Assembly (NCBI RefSeq): GCF_002564105.1
Contig: NZ_PDBX01000001.1
Location: 744,001-808,000 of the forward strand
Origin: Collimonas sp. PA-H2
GTDB lineage: Bacteria; Pseudomonadota; Gammaproteobacteria; Burkholderiales; Burkholderiaceae_D
Direction: 5' to 3'
DNA: 64,000 bases
Made by a program: the position numbers and the translations under genes. This document shows, one piece after another, positions 36,734 to 45,946 of the stretch (its first letter is position 1; every line of letters begins with the position of its first letter). The notes beneath the pieces were generated by a model. That model saw only the letters and a list, made by a program, of their open reading frames with translations, was not told the DNA's origin and searched no databases.

Positions 36734-38149
36734 TTGAACAGCACTTCTCACCTATCCCCGATGGCTATATCCCGCGTCTTTCTCACGCCACTGATCGTGG
36801 CTTGCGCCCTGTTCATGGAAAACATGGACTCCACCGTGATCGCTACTTCGTTGCCGATGATGGCGCAAGACATGGGAGAGAGTCCGATCGCGCTCAAGCT
36901 GGCGATGACATCGTATCTGGTAAGCCTGGCGGTGTTCATCCCGATCAGCGGCTGGATGGCCGACCGCTTCGGCGCCCGCACCGTATTCCGCAGCGCCATC
37001 GGCGTTTTCATGCTGGGCTCTATCCTGTGCGGCGTGTCGGGTACGCTGGCGCAATTCGTCGCTGCCCGTTTCCTGCAAGGGATAGGCGGCGCCATGATGG
37101 TGCCGGTGGGCCGTCTGGTGATCCTGCGCACCACCTCCAAGGCGGAGCTGGTGCGCGCCCTCAGCTACCTGACCATCCCGGCCTTGCTGGGACCGGTGAT
37201 CGGGCCGCCGCTGGGCGGCTTCATCACCACCTATTTCCACTGGCGCTGGATTTTCTTCATCAACGTCCCGATCAGCATTCTCGGCATCTACCTGGCGACG
37301 CGCTATATCGAAAACCTGCGCAGCGACGACACCGTGCCGCTAGACCTGCCCGGCTTCCTCCTATCCGCGATCGGCTGTTCGACCTTGATGTTCGGGTTGG
37401 CCAGCGCCGGCCGTCACCTGGTGGCCGGCGATGTTTCGCTGATCTGCGTGGCGGTCGGCAGCCTCAGTTTGCTGGCCTATGTATGGCATGCATTTCGCAC
37501 GCCGCATCCGCTGATCAATCTGCGCTTGCTGAAAATCCCCACGTTGCGCATGAATGTCTACGGCGGCTCGCTGTTTCGCATCGGCGTCGGCGCCCTGCCG
37601 TTCCTGCTGCCGCTGCTGTTCCAGCTGGGCTTCGGCCTGACGCCGTTCCAGTCAGGCCTGCTGACCTGCGCTTCTGCAGCCGGTGCGATCTTCGTCAAGA
37701 CCATGACCACCAAGGTGCTGAAACGGTTCGGCTTCAGGAGCGTGCTGGTGTATAACACTCTGCTCGGCGCCTTGTCGATGGCCGCCTTCGGCGTACTCAA
37801 GGCGGACACCTCGCATGTCTTCATTATTCTTTTATTGCTGCTGGGCGGCTGTGTACGTTCCATGCAGTTCACCAGCCTGAATGCAATCGCCTACGCCGAA
37901 ATCGACCAGCGGCAGATGAGCCAGGCCACCAGCCTGACCAGCGTCGCCCAGCAACTGGCGATCGGCCTGGGCGTCACGGTCGGCGGCTTTGCGCTGCAGG
38001 TCTCGAACCAGGTTCAAGGCCATGCCGCCATCGTCAGCGCCGACTTCTGGCCAGCCTTTTTGGTGATCGCCCTGATCGCCATGGCTTCGCTGCCGTTTGC
38101 CTTGAAGCTGCAGCCGGATGCCGGCGCCGAAATGTCGGGCCGACGCTGA
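36734..38149 (+). CDS. MFS transporter, DHA2 (EmrB/QacA) family
   Basis: A polytopic membrane protein of 471 aa from TTG 36734, or 462 aa from ATG 36761 (MAISRVFLTPLIVACALFME); no ribosome site decides clearly. MENMDSTVIATSLPMMAQDM is motif D1 of DHA drug exporters, GWMADRFGARTVFRSAIGVF is MFS motif A, and LLGPVIGPPLGGFIT is motif C of antiporters. About 13-14 membrane segments are predicted. It probably exports hydrophobic drugs in exchange for protons. It is divergent from the PabB-PabC gene and stands alone, with four 11-bp repeats in its upstream region. Confidence 0.88.
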   Translation: MNSTSHLSPMAISRVFLTPLIVACALFMENMDSTVIATSLPMMAQDMGESPIALKLAMTSYLVSLAVFIPISGWMADRFGARTVFRSAIGVFMLGSILCGVSGTLAQFVAARFLQGIGGAMMVPVGRLVILRTTSKAELVRALSYLTIPALLGPVIGPPLGGFITTYFHWRWIFFINVPISILGIYLATRYIENLRSDDTVPLDLPGFLLSAIGCSTLMFGLASAGRHLVAGDVSLICVAVGSLSLLAYVWHAFRTPHPLINLRLLKIPTLRMNVYGGSLFRIGVGALPFLLPLLFQLGFGLTPFQSGLLTCASAAGAIFVKTMTTKVLKRFGFRSVLVYNTLLGALSMAAFGVLKADTSHVFIILLLLLGGCVRSMQFTSLNAIAYAEIDQRQMSQATSLTSVAQQLAIGLGVTVGGFALQVSNQVQGHAAIVSADFWPAFLVIALIAMASLPFALKLQPDAGAEMSGRR

Positions 38150-38166
38150 GTCAGCTCTAAAAATCC

Positions 38167-38255
38167 GTCATTCCCGCGAACGCGGGCGCCAAGGCGGTGA
38201 ATCCAAGTTACTGAATATGGCTGTGAAAATGGATTCCCGCGTCCGCGGGAATGAC
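38167..38255. repeat. Palindromic repeat, second copy of the GTCATTCCCGCG type
   Basis: Outer arms GTCATTCCCGCG (38167-38178) and CGCGGGAATGAC (38244-38255) are perfect inverted repeats. The element is related to that at 5526-5605 but has a different interior with an extra GCGCCAAGGCGGTG segment. It lies in the 262-base gap between the convergent MFS and tamB genes. Confidence 0.8.
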
Positions 38256-38352
38256 CGGGACGCGTAGTCCGGGACGCGTAGTCCGGGACGCGTAGTCCGG
38301 GACGCGTAGTCCGGGACGCGTAGTCCGTGTCGCGTAGTCCGGGTCGCCTAGA
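38255..38352. repeat. Tandem array of seven 14-bp units
   Basis: Seven contiguous 14-bp units begin at 38255. The first five are identical (CCGGGACGCGTAGT); the sixth has two changes and the seventh has three. The array starts exactly at the last base of the palindromic repeat and lies between convergent genes. It is a VNTR-like array likely to vary between strains. Confidence 0.92.
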
Positions 38353-38411
38353 CAGGCCGACGAGGTGAGGTCACTTGGCAGAGGTACATGACCGTTTTTC
38401 GCGAGCTGGTC

Positions 38412-41400
38412 TTAATCGAAACGCAGGTTATAGGTGACTTCCAGGCCGTTGATGGTGCCGCCGCGCATCACCATCGACCAGCGCCGTGAAAATTGCCAGG
38501 TCAGTTTCAGGATGCTGGCGGCGCTGGTCAAGCTCTGTTCATAACCAAGATTAATCTTCTCGGTAATCGCCTTGCCCAGGTTCACCACCTGCTCGTTGTC
38601 GATGCCGGAATCGCTGGATCCGATTGAAAATTCGTCGAAGCCTATGCCTTGGGCAATCTTCTTGCCGCCGTAATTCCCCAGCAGCGCCAGCGCCTGTCCG
38701 GCCGCCTGGCGCTGGCCCAGCGCCGAACTGTCGCTGCCATGGCCGAACATCAGCCAGGACAGTTTTTCTTCATCCGACACATTCGGTTCGGACACCAGCT
38801 TGACCCGCAGATTCGATGGATTGCCGGTGATTTCGGCGCCGGCCTCGATTTCCTGGTTGCGCTTCATGGCCAGGATATTGATGTTCGGATTGTCGATCGG
38901 TCCCTGGAAATTGATCAGCCCGCGTTCAATCGCCAGCTTGCGGCCGAATACCTCGTAGGTGCCGTTGGCGACACGGATGGTGCCTGTCGCACGCAGGGGC
39001 TGGTAAGGCTCGCTACGCACCTGCATGGCGCCGCGCAGCAGCAAATCGGCGCCGCTGCCGCGGAAACGGAAATCATCGCCGAAATCGACTTCTACATTCA
39101 TCACTGGGGTGGCGGCGCCGGCCGGCTTCTGCGCCGTCTTGGCCAGCTTTTCCTGTTCCGTCAGCGGCGTCGCCCGCGCTGTCTTCACGTCCTTGCGTAC
39201 GATGACGACGTCGTCGCCCAGCGTCGGCGCACTGCTCTTCGGCAAGTCGAACAGCGCCTTGTCGATCTTGAACTTGCCGTCGACATGCAGTTGCTCTTTG
39301 ACGTTGGCGATCTTGGCCTGGCCGGACAGCATCAGCTGGCGGTCCGGACTGGCGAACAATTGAAGGCGATCGGCGATCACGCTTGCGGTGAGATCCGGAT
39401 TGTCGTGACCCAGCTGCAGCCTGCCGGTGGCGCGCACATTGCCGTCGCCGCCATGGAATTCCAGCTGCTGCAGATCGACCACGTTATCCGCCAGGTTCAG
39501 GCGTGCAGTACCATCTTTCAGTTTGATGCCCTGGTCGAACAAGGTGACGGCCAGTTGGTCGCCGTTGACCTTGCCCGACAGCTTAGGCTTGCCCAGCTCG
39601 CCGCCCAGGTTCAAATCCATGCCGATGCTGCCGTCGAGCGCCACTTGCGGCCCGATCAGCGCGCCTATCGATTTCAGCTGCGGCACCCGCAGCGCGGCCT
39701 GTCCGGACAAAGCCGAACTATCACTGAAGCCCCAGACGCCGTCGGTCTTCTGTAAAGCCAGTTGCACCTGCGCCGCCAACGTGCCGATTCTGGATGCTGC
39801 CAGCTGGCTATCCAGCTTGATATGGCTGGCCTGCAGATCCGCCCTCAATTTCAGTTCCGACAAACCCAGGCTGACATCGCCGCGTCCCGGATTGACGCGC
39901 AGGTCGCCGCTGCGGCGAGCGATCTGCAGGAAACCGCTCATGCTGTCCGCCAGCGTGAAATCCCAGTTGCTATCCAGCACCAGGTCTGTCTTGACCGGCA
40001 ATTCCGGGGCGCCAAACTCGTGCGCCAGGCTCAGGATGGTTGCCACATTCAAGGCATTGATGGCGCCGGCGGATTGCAGCTTGCCATGATCGAAGCTGAA
40101 ATTCTTCAGGTCGATCTGGGCATCCGCCACGTTGAGACGCGTGGCGCCTAGCAGCACGCGCCCCGCTTCGGCAGTGATCGACAACGGGCTCGCCATGCTG
40201 ATGCGCGGCACGCCTTGGTTTTGCAGTTCGCTGATCTGCCCTTGCCAACCGTAGCCTGTCTTGCTTTCGCTGAGTTTCCCCTGCGCCGCCATGGTCAGGT
40301 GCAAAGGCTTGCCGTGCAGGGTGCCGTTGCTCTCCAGTTTCAAGGTGTGTGCTGCATAGGTGCCGGCCAGGTTCAGGTTGAGTTTGTCCAGCGCCACGTC
40401 GGCGCTATGCAGGCCGCGCCCGTCTATGCTCAGCGCCAGGCGGTTGCTGCTTGAATTGAGACTGGCGTTCAGGTCCGCCTGCACATCGGCTTGCCCTGAC
40501 AGGCTGTCCAGCCGATGCTCGCCAAAGGCCAGTTTCTCTGCATGGTAGGTCGCCTGCACATTCGGTTTTTGCATGCTGCCGCTGAGTTGCCCGTCCAGGT
40601 GTACGGCACCCGTAATGCCGAATCCCAGCCGCTGCAATTCCGGCGCATCCACCTTCAGGTTGAGACGATCGCCGGCGGCGCCAAAGCTGCCTTTGGCGTG
40701 CACTTCATTGCCAGCCACCGATAATGCCAGTTCGCTCGGCAGCAGGCGCGTGCCCTCCAGATTGAGCAAGCCGTTGCCGCTCATCGGCAACTGGTCGTAG
40801 CTGCTGTCGCGGACTGCGAATTTCAGTTTCAACTTGAGTTCCGGCGTCAGGTTGCCGGCGGCATCGATATCCATGTTGATATTGGCGGCGACCGCGCGCG
40901 CGGCGGGCGCCGAGACCGGCCGCTTGCCTGCATGCGCCACGGCCTTGGCCGGCGCACCGCTGTTAATCCAGAGGAAGGGATTGAAGTCGCGCAAGCTGCC
41001 CTTTACCGTATATGCCATGCCGCCATCCAGGCCCAGGCTGCCGCTGGCGTCGAGACGCGCGGCGCCGGCAGCCAGCTGAGCGCTTTTCAGGAGGACCTGC
41101 TTGGCGTCGACCACCGCTTCCAGCTTTGCCTTGTAAGTGGCATCTGCCAGATTCAGGCTGATCTGCTGGTTGTCTGGCGTCAGCTTGAGGTTGAGCGGAC
41201 CGCGCAGCTGCGTCGGCTTCAACTTGCCATGCAAGGCCTGCAGATCGAGGCCGGCGACATTGAAGCTGAATTCACCGCTGTGCTTGTTCTTGCCGTCGCT
41301 ATGATATTCGCCCTGGCCGCTGATGCTGGCGTCTTTCACCAGCTTCAGCTGCAGTTGCGAGAGTTGCTGGGTCTGGGTATCCAGCCGCAGCTCGGCGCTG

Positions 41401-42428
41401 GCGCTGATCAGCGGCAAGCGGTCCTGGTCCAGCGCGCCGGCCATGGCGTTGACAATGCGCACCGGACCGCTTACCGCCAGGGTAGACAAATCGACGCTGG
41501 CGCCGGCCGCCGTCGCCGGCGGCGCCACCGGCTTGAGGCTTGCCTGCAGGTTCAGGTCAGCCTGCGGCGCGCCCTTGCTGAACAGTTTCGGATTGACGTG
41601 GGCGACCTGCAAGTCCAGCGTCTTGAACGGGATCGCTGCAAACGGCGTGGCGGCGACCTTGGCGCTACCGCTCAGTTTGTCGCCGCGCGCGGTGAGGTCT
41701 ACCCCCAGCGCCGCCAGGCTGCCGGACAATACCGCGTCCAGCTGATATTTTTCTTTCTCATATTCGCCGCCAAGCTCGGCTCCGCCGCTCAGCGCAAACG
41801 GCGACACGCCGTTCAGGCTGAGCTTGGCGCTGGCCTTGCCGTAGGGCGTAGCTAGCTGTTCCAGCACCAGATTGTGCTTCACGCCGTCCGATTCGCCGTG
41901 CAATTGCAGATGGCTCAATTCAGTCGTGCTCAAACCCTGGTGCAGGGACAGCTTGTTCAGCGAGATATCGTTAAGCAGCAGTTGCAGCGGCAGCTTCAGG
42001 CTGGCCGGCATCACCGTCGGCGTCGGTGGCGTCGGCTCCAGGCGGGCGTCGACATCGCCCACATGCAGATAGGCGACCTGCAGCTTCAAGGGCGAGAAAC
42101 TCAGCCGCCATTTGGCATCGATGTGGTCGATCTTGTATTGCTGGGTAGCGTCGCGATACACCAGATTGCGCAGCCGCAAGCCATCCGCCAGCGTACCGCC
42201 GGCCAACTGCCCCGATAGGTTGCCATGCAGCCCCCAGGTGCTGAGTTGCCACAGAGTGCGCGCGCCAGACTCCGTGCGTAGGCCATAGAACAAGGCCGCC
42301 GCCAGCAGGAGCAGCGCCAACGGCAAAGCTGCCAGCAAGCGCCAGAGCCAGCGCAGGCGGCCAGCAGCAGCGCCCGGCTTCGGTGGCGGTGCGACTGGTT
42401 CGGCAGGGCTGGTGGTAGCTTCGGTCAT
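38412..42428 (-). CDS. tamB: Translocation and assembly module protein TamB
   Basis: A 1338-aa protein with one N-terminal membrane anchor (LLAALPLALLLLAAALFYGL, about residues 32-51) and a long beta-rich periplasmic chain made of repeated short strands, ending in the conserved DUF490 domain: FGRKLAIERGLINFQGPIDN, LVSEPNVSDEEKLSWLMFGH and a C-terminal GLEVTYNLRFD. This is the AsmA-like bridge that works with TamA to move outer-membrane proteins and, in recent models, phospholipids to the outer membrane. It starts 25 bases after tamA. Length is near the usual 1250-1350. Confidence 0.93.
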   Translation of the reverse strand: MTEATTSPAEPVAPPPKPGAAAGRLRWLWRLLAALPLALLLLAAALFYGLRTESGARTLWQLSTWGLHGNLSGQLAGGTLADGLRLRNLVYRDATQQYKIDHIDAKWRLSFSPLKLQVAYLHVGDVDARLEPTPPTPTVMPASLKLPLQLLLNDISLNKLSLHQGLSTTELSHLQLHGESDGVKHNLVLEQLATPYGKASAKLSLNGVSPFALSGGAELGGEYEKEKYQLDAVLSGSLAALGVDLTARGDKLSGSAKVAATPFAAIPFKTLDLQVAHVNPKLFSKGAPQADLNLQASLKPVAPPATAAGASVDLSTLAVSGPVRIVNAMAGALDQDRLPLISASAELRLDTQTQQLSQLQLKLVKDASISGQGEYHSDGKNKHSGEFSFNVAGLDLQALHGKLKPTQLRGPLNLKLTPDNQQISLNLADATYKAKLEAVVDAKQVLLKSAQLAAGAARLDASGSLGLDGGMAYTVKGSLRDFNPFLWINSGAPAKAVAHAGKRPVSAPAARAVAANINMDIDAAGNLTPELKLKLKFAVRDSSYDQLPMSGNGLLNLEGTRLLPSELALSVAGNEVHAKGSFGAAGDRLNLKVDAPELQRLGFGITGAVHLDGQLSGSMQKPNVQATYHAEKLAFGEHRLDSLSGQADVQADLNASLNSSSNRLALSIDGRGLHSADVALDKLNLNLAGTYAAHTLKLESNGTLHGKPLHLTMAAQGKLSESKTGYGWQGQISELQNQGVPRISMASPLSITAEAGRVLLGATRLNVADAQIDLKNFSFDHGKLQSAGAINALNVATILSLAHEFGAPELPVKTDLVLDSNWDFTLADSMSGFLQIARRSGDLRVNPGRGDVSLGLSELKLRADLQASHIKLDSQLAASRIGTLAAQVQLALQKTDGVWGFSDSSALSGQAALRVPQLKSIGALIGPQVALDGSIGMDLNLGGELGKPKLSGKVNGDQLAVTLFDQGIKLKDGTARLNLADNVVDLQQLEFHGGDGNVRATGRLQLGHDNPDLTASVIADRLQLFASPDRQLMLSGQAKIANVKEQLHVDGKFKIDKALFDLPKSSAPTLGDDVVIVRKDVKTARATPLTEQEKLAKTAQKPAGAATPVMNVEVDFGDDFRFRGSGADLLLRGAMQVRSEPYQPLRATGTIRVANGTYEVFGRKLAIERGLINFQGPIDNPNINILAMKRNQEIEAGAEITGNPSNLRVKLVSEPNVSDEEKLSWLMFGHGSDSSALGQRQAAGQALALLGNYGGKKIAQGIGFDEFSIGSSDSGIDNEQVVNLGKAITEKINLGYEQSLTSAASILKLTWQFSRRWSMVMRGGTINGLEVTYNLRFD

Positions 42429-42453
42429 GCGTTCAATCGTGGAAATGAAAAAA

Positions 42454-44256
42454 TCAAAAGGCGATGCCTAGCGAAATATGCGGCCGGAACTGCTTGGCTT
42501 GGACACCATAGGCGAGATCGAGGTTGACGGTGCCGACCGGACTGCGGTAACGCACGCCGGGGCCGACCCCGACCTTGATGCTGCGCCTGGCCCAGCTGTC
42601 GGTGGCGGTGCCGGCATCGTAGAACAGGGCGCCGCCCCACTGCTCGCTGATCCAGTGCTGATATTCCGCGCTGGCGGTCACCATATACTTGGTCGGATAT
42701 ACCGTGCCGTTTTGCGAGTTGCCTATGCTTTCATAGCTGTAGCCGCGCACCGACTCATTGCCGCCGGCGCGAAACAGCAAGGAAGCCGGCACGGCGGCGC
42801 TGGAGCCGGCAGTAAATACGCCGCCCAGCTCGGTGCGCAAGATCACGACGTCGCGCTTGGCCACCGGGAAATAATACTTATAGCGGCCGTCGGCCCGGAA
42901 AAAGGTCTGGTCGGTCAGGAAGCCTTTTACGGCGAAACCGGTCTGTATCGAAAAAATATGGCCGCTGCGCGGGAAAATCGAGTTGTCCACCGCGCGCCTG
43001 ACCCAGGAGAAACCGGGCACCAGGGCCTGGTGCTGGCCCGGCTGGATCACGGTGTTCGGCGGCAGCACGGCGCCGTCGGTCTGCTGCAGGCGGTCGCGAT
43101 AATAGTCCAGGGTCAATGCGGTATCGTAGTTTTCCAGCGAACGGGCGCGCTTCAGGCCGATTTTCATGCTGCGCAAATCGACCCCTTGCAAGGTGGTCCG
43201 GTCATACGAGCCGTTGACGCCATTGACGAAGCTGCGACTGTCCGGCGGCATCGACAGGTCCAGCGCGCCATACTGCCGCCGCTGCTCGATCTTGGTCTGG
43301 GCGTCGAACACCCAGGCTTTGCCAAACACATTGTAGTTGGTGTAGCGGCCCTGCACCTGAGCGCCGGTATCCGAGGCATAGCCGAGGCCGGTGCGTATGC
43401 GCTGGGTCTGAAATTCGGTCACCTGCACATTCACCGGCGTTTCCTGCGCATGCATCGGATCGTCGTCGATGCTGACGATGACATTGCCGAAGTATGGCGT
43501 GTTCTGGATCTGCCGTTGCAGCAGCAGCAAGCGCTCCACGCTGTACTCCTCCCCCACCTGCAAAGGATTGACGTTCTCGATGATGCTGTTCGGATAACGC
43601 TTGGTGCCGGTGATGCGCAAGGGGCCAAGGGTAAAGCCAGGGCCGCTGTCATATTGCACGCTCAGTTGCGCATCGTTGTCTTCCGGGGTTATCCGCGCTT
43701 CCGATTGCGCCACCTTGGCTGCCGGATAGCGCTTCTTCAGCAGTAGCTGCAAACCGTCCTCCTTGGCTTTGGCCCAGTCGGCCTGGCGGAACGGCTGGCC
43801 GACCGGCAGTCCCCAGTTCTGCTTGATCTGGCTGACGCGTTCGGGTGCTTCGCTCGCGGCTTTGCCGGCGACATCGACGGCGGCGGCGGACACCACGGTG
43901 CGCTGTTGCGGATCGACTGCCAGGCGAATCGTCTTTTTCTCGCCGGACTCCACGGTCACCTTGGTCTTCGGCGAAAAATAACCCTCCGTCGAGGTCAGCT
44001 GCGCGACTTGCTCGTCCACCGTATCGATCAGGAATTTCAACTGGTCCTCGCTCAAATCTTCGCGATCTTTATAGCGTGACAAATCCAGATGCTGTTCCAG
44101 CAGCGCTTTCAAGTCGCCGGGCGCGTCGATCTCCACCCGATACGCGGCCTGGGCAGCGGGCGCAGCAAGACTGCCGGCCATGACGAGCAGCGCAAAAACC
44201 GTGCTATGGACGGCTGGCGTCAAGCGAGCGCAGGGCCTGCCGAAACGATGCATCAT
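42454..44256 (-). CDS. tamA: Translocation and assembly module protein TamA (Omp85 family)
   Basis: A 600-aa Omp85 protein; ATG 44256 is preferred over TTG 44262. The signal peptide ends near AAQAAYRVEIDAP (about residue 40). Three POTRA domains follow (residues 40-250), then a 16-strand beta barrel with RTGLGYASDTGAQVQGRYTN, FRAGGNESVRGYSYESIG (the L6 loop VRGY motif, Arg conserved) and a C-terminal FRPHISLGIAF ending in Phe. It inserts autotransporters and other proteins into the outer membrane with TamB, encoded directly downstream. Confidence 0.93.
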   Translation of the reverse strand: MMHRFGRPCARLTPAVHSTVFALLVMAGSLAAPAAQAAYRVEIDAPGDLKALLEQHLDLSRYKDREDLSEDQLKFLIDTVDEQVAQLTSTEGYFSPKTKVTVESGEKKTIRLAVDPQQRTVVSAAAVDVAGKAASEAPERVSQIKQNWGLPVGQPFRQADWAKAKEDGLQLLLKKRYPAAKVAQSEARITPEDNDAQLSVQYDSGPGFTLGPLRITGTKRYPNSIIENVNPLQVGEEYSVERLLLLQRQIQNTPYFGNVIVSIDDDPMHAQETPVNVQVTEFQTQRIRTGLGYASDTGAQVQGRYTNYNVFGKAWVFDAQTKIEQRRQYGALDLSMPPDSRSFVNGVNGSYDRTTLQGVDLRSMKIGLKRARSLENYDTALTLDYYRDRLQQTDGAVLPPNTVIQPGQHQALVPGFSWVRRAVDNSIFPRSGHIFSIQTGFAVKGFLTDQTFFRADGRYKYYFPVAKRDVVILRTELGGVFTAGSSAAVPASLLFRAGGNESVRGYSYESIGNSQNGTVYPTKYMVTASAEYQHWISEQWGGALFYDAGTATDSWARRSIKVGVGPGVRYRSPVGTVNLDLAYGVQAKQFRPHISLGIAF

Positions 44257-44494
44257 GCGCAATTACCCGCAAGGGGCAGCGGCATGGTTTTTATCTTCGA
44301 GAGAAACTGTAGGAACATAGGCAAGAGCAACAATACGGAGGCTCATTCTAACAAATATTATTTTTATATTGCGAAAACGACATTAGTCCCCTGTCGATAT
44401 TGTAGGGGAAGAGAAGTGCTTCTGGCCAGTTGTAACATGATTTAACGTCATGCCTGCCAAACGCAGGCGCATTCGCATGCCGCCGGCAAACAAC

Positions 44495-45886
44495 TTACTC
44501 GGGATAGGTCATCTTCTGCGGCTGCACCCATTCCACGAACTCCTGCTCTGTCACATAGCCAAGCGCCAATGCCGCCTGTTTCAGCGTGCTGCCGTCATGA
44601 TGCGCATGCTTGGCGATCTGCGCCGCGCGGTCGTAACCGATATGCGGCGCCAGCGCCGTCACCAGCATCAGCGAGCGCTCCATCAGTTCGGCGATGCGGT
44701 CGCGGTTGGCGGCGATGCCGTCGGCGCAATGCTCTTCAAAGCTGCTCATGCCGTCCGCCAGCAGACGCACGCTCTGCAGGAAATTATGCGCAATCAGCGG
44801 TTTGAAAACATTCAGCTCGAAGTTGCCGGATGCGCCGCCGAAATTGATCGCCACATCGTTGCCGAATACCTGGCAGCACAGCATGGTCAGCGCTTCGCAC
44901 TGGGTCGGATTGACCTTGCCCGGCATGATCGAGCTGCCCGGCTCGTTCTCCGGGATGCTGATCTCGCCCAGGCCCGAGCGCGGTCCGGAAGCCAGCCAGC
45001 GTACATCGTTGGCGATCTTCATCAAAGCCGCGGCCAGGGTTTTCAAAGCGCCGTGGGCGGCCACCAGGCCGTCGTGCGCCGCCAGCGCGGCGAATTTATT
45101 GTCAGCGGTGCGGAATGGCAGGCCCTCGGTCTTGGCCAGCTGGGCCGCCACGCGGCTGCCAAAATCCCTGGGTGCGTTCAGGCCGGTGCCGACCGCGGTG
45201 CCGCCGGCAGCCAGGTCGCACAGCGGCTCCAGCGCGGCCTTGATGATTTTCTCCGCCAGGTCCAGCTGCGCAACATAGCCGGAAAATTCCTGGCCCAGCG
45301 TCAGCGGCGTGGCGTCCTGCAGATGGGTACGGCCGATCTTGACGATGTCGTCGAATTCAGTGGATTTGCGCTGCAAGGTGGCGCGCAGTTTTTGCAGCGC
45401 CGGCAACAGCTTGCTGGCGACCGCCAGCGCGGCGGCGACGTGCATCGCGGTCGGGAAGATATCGTTGGACGACTGGCTCATGTTGACGGCATCGTTGGGA
45501 TGCACCAGGCGCTCTTCCCCGCGCACGCCGCCGAGAATTTCGGAAGCGCGGTTGGCCAGCACTTCGTTCATGTTCATATTGCTCTGGGTGCCGGAGCCGG
45601 TCTGCCAGATCGACAAGGGGAATTCATCCGGATGCTTGCCTGCAATCACTTCCTGCGCCGCCTGGATGATGGCGCCGGCCTGGCCCTTCTGCAGCTTGCC
45701 GAGATCCAGGTTGACTTGCGCGCAGGCCTGCTTGACGGCCGCCAGGGCGACGATCAGTTCGGTCGGCATGCGTTCGCTGGAAATATGGAAATGATGCAGG
45801 CTGCGCTGCGTCTGCGCACCCCATAGCTTGTCGTCCGGCACTTCGATCTTGCCAAAGGTGTCGCGTTCGGTTCTGGTGGTGGTCAT
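44495..45886 (-). CDS. fumC: Class II fumarate hydratase
   Basis: A 463-aa iron-independent fumarase from ATG 45886. The start [20 protein letters not shown], the [19 protein letters not shown] region that binds substrate, GTAVGTGLN and the superfamily signature [13 protein letters not shown] (flexible loop with the catalytic Ser) identify FumC and separate it from argininosuccinate lyase and aspartase. It interconverts fumarate and malate in the cytosolic TCA cycle. It lies between tamA and a c-di-GMP gene, all on the minus strand, with a 232-base gap to tamA that should hold the tamA promoter. Confidence 0.95.
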   Translation of the reverse strand: MTTTRTERDTFGKIEVPDDKLWGAQTQRSLHHFHISSERMPTELIVALAAVKQACAQVNLDLGKLQKGQAGAIIQAAQEVIAGKHPDEFPLSIWQTGSGTQSNMNMNEVLANRASEILGGVRGEERLVHPNDAVNMSQSSNDIFPTAMHVAAALAVASKLLPALQKLRATLQRKSTEFDDIVKIGRTHLQDATPLTLGQEFSGYVAQLDLAEKIIKAALEPLCDLAAGGTAVGTGLNAPRDFGSRVAAQLAKTEGLPFRTADNKFAALAAHDGLVAAHGALKTLAAALMKIANDVRWLASGPRSGLGEISIPENEPGSSIMPGKVNPTQCEALTMLCCQVFGNDVAINFGGASGNFELNVFKPLIAHNFLQSVRLLADGMSSFEEHCADGIAANRDRIAELMERSLMLVTALAPHIGYDRAAQIAKHAHHDGSTLKQAALALGYVTEQEFVEWVQPQKMTYPE

Positions 45887-45946
45887 GTGAGCTCCATAGG
45901 GACGGCGTTGCGCGCAATTAGATCAGGCAGGCATAGCGTCAAAACC

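Noticed and set aside
38255..38352. CRISPR-like array
   Set aside because: Units are contiguous 14-mers without spacers, so it is a simple tandem repeat.
44387..44409. CCCCT/AGGGG hairpin upstream of tamA
   Set aside because: The stem has only five pairs with a long loop and is as likely to be chance as a regulator site.
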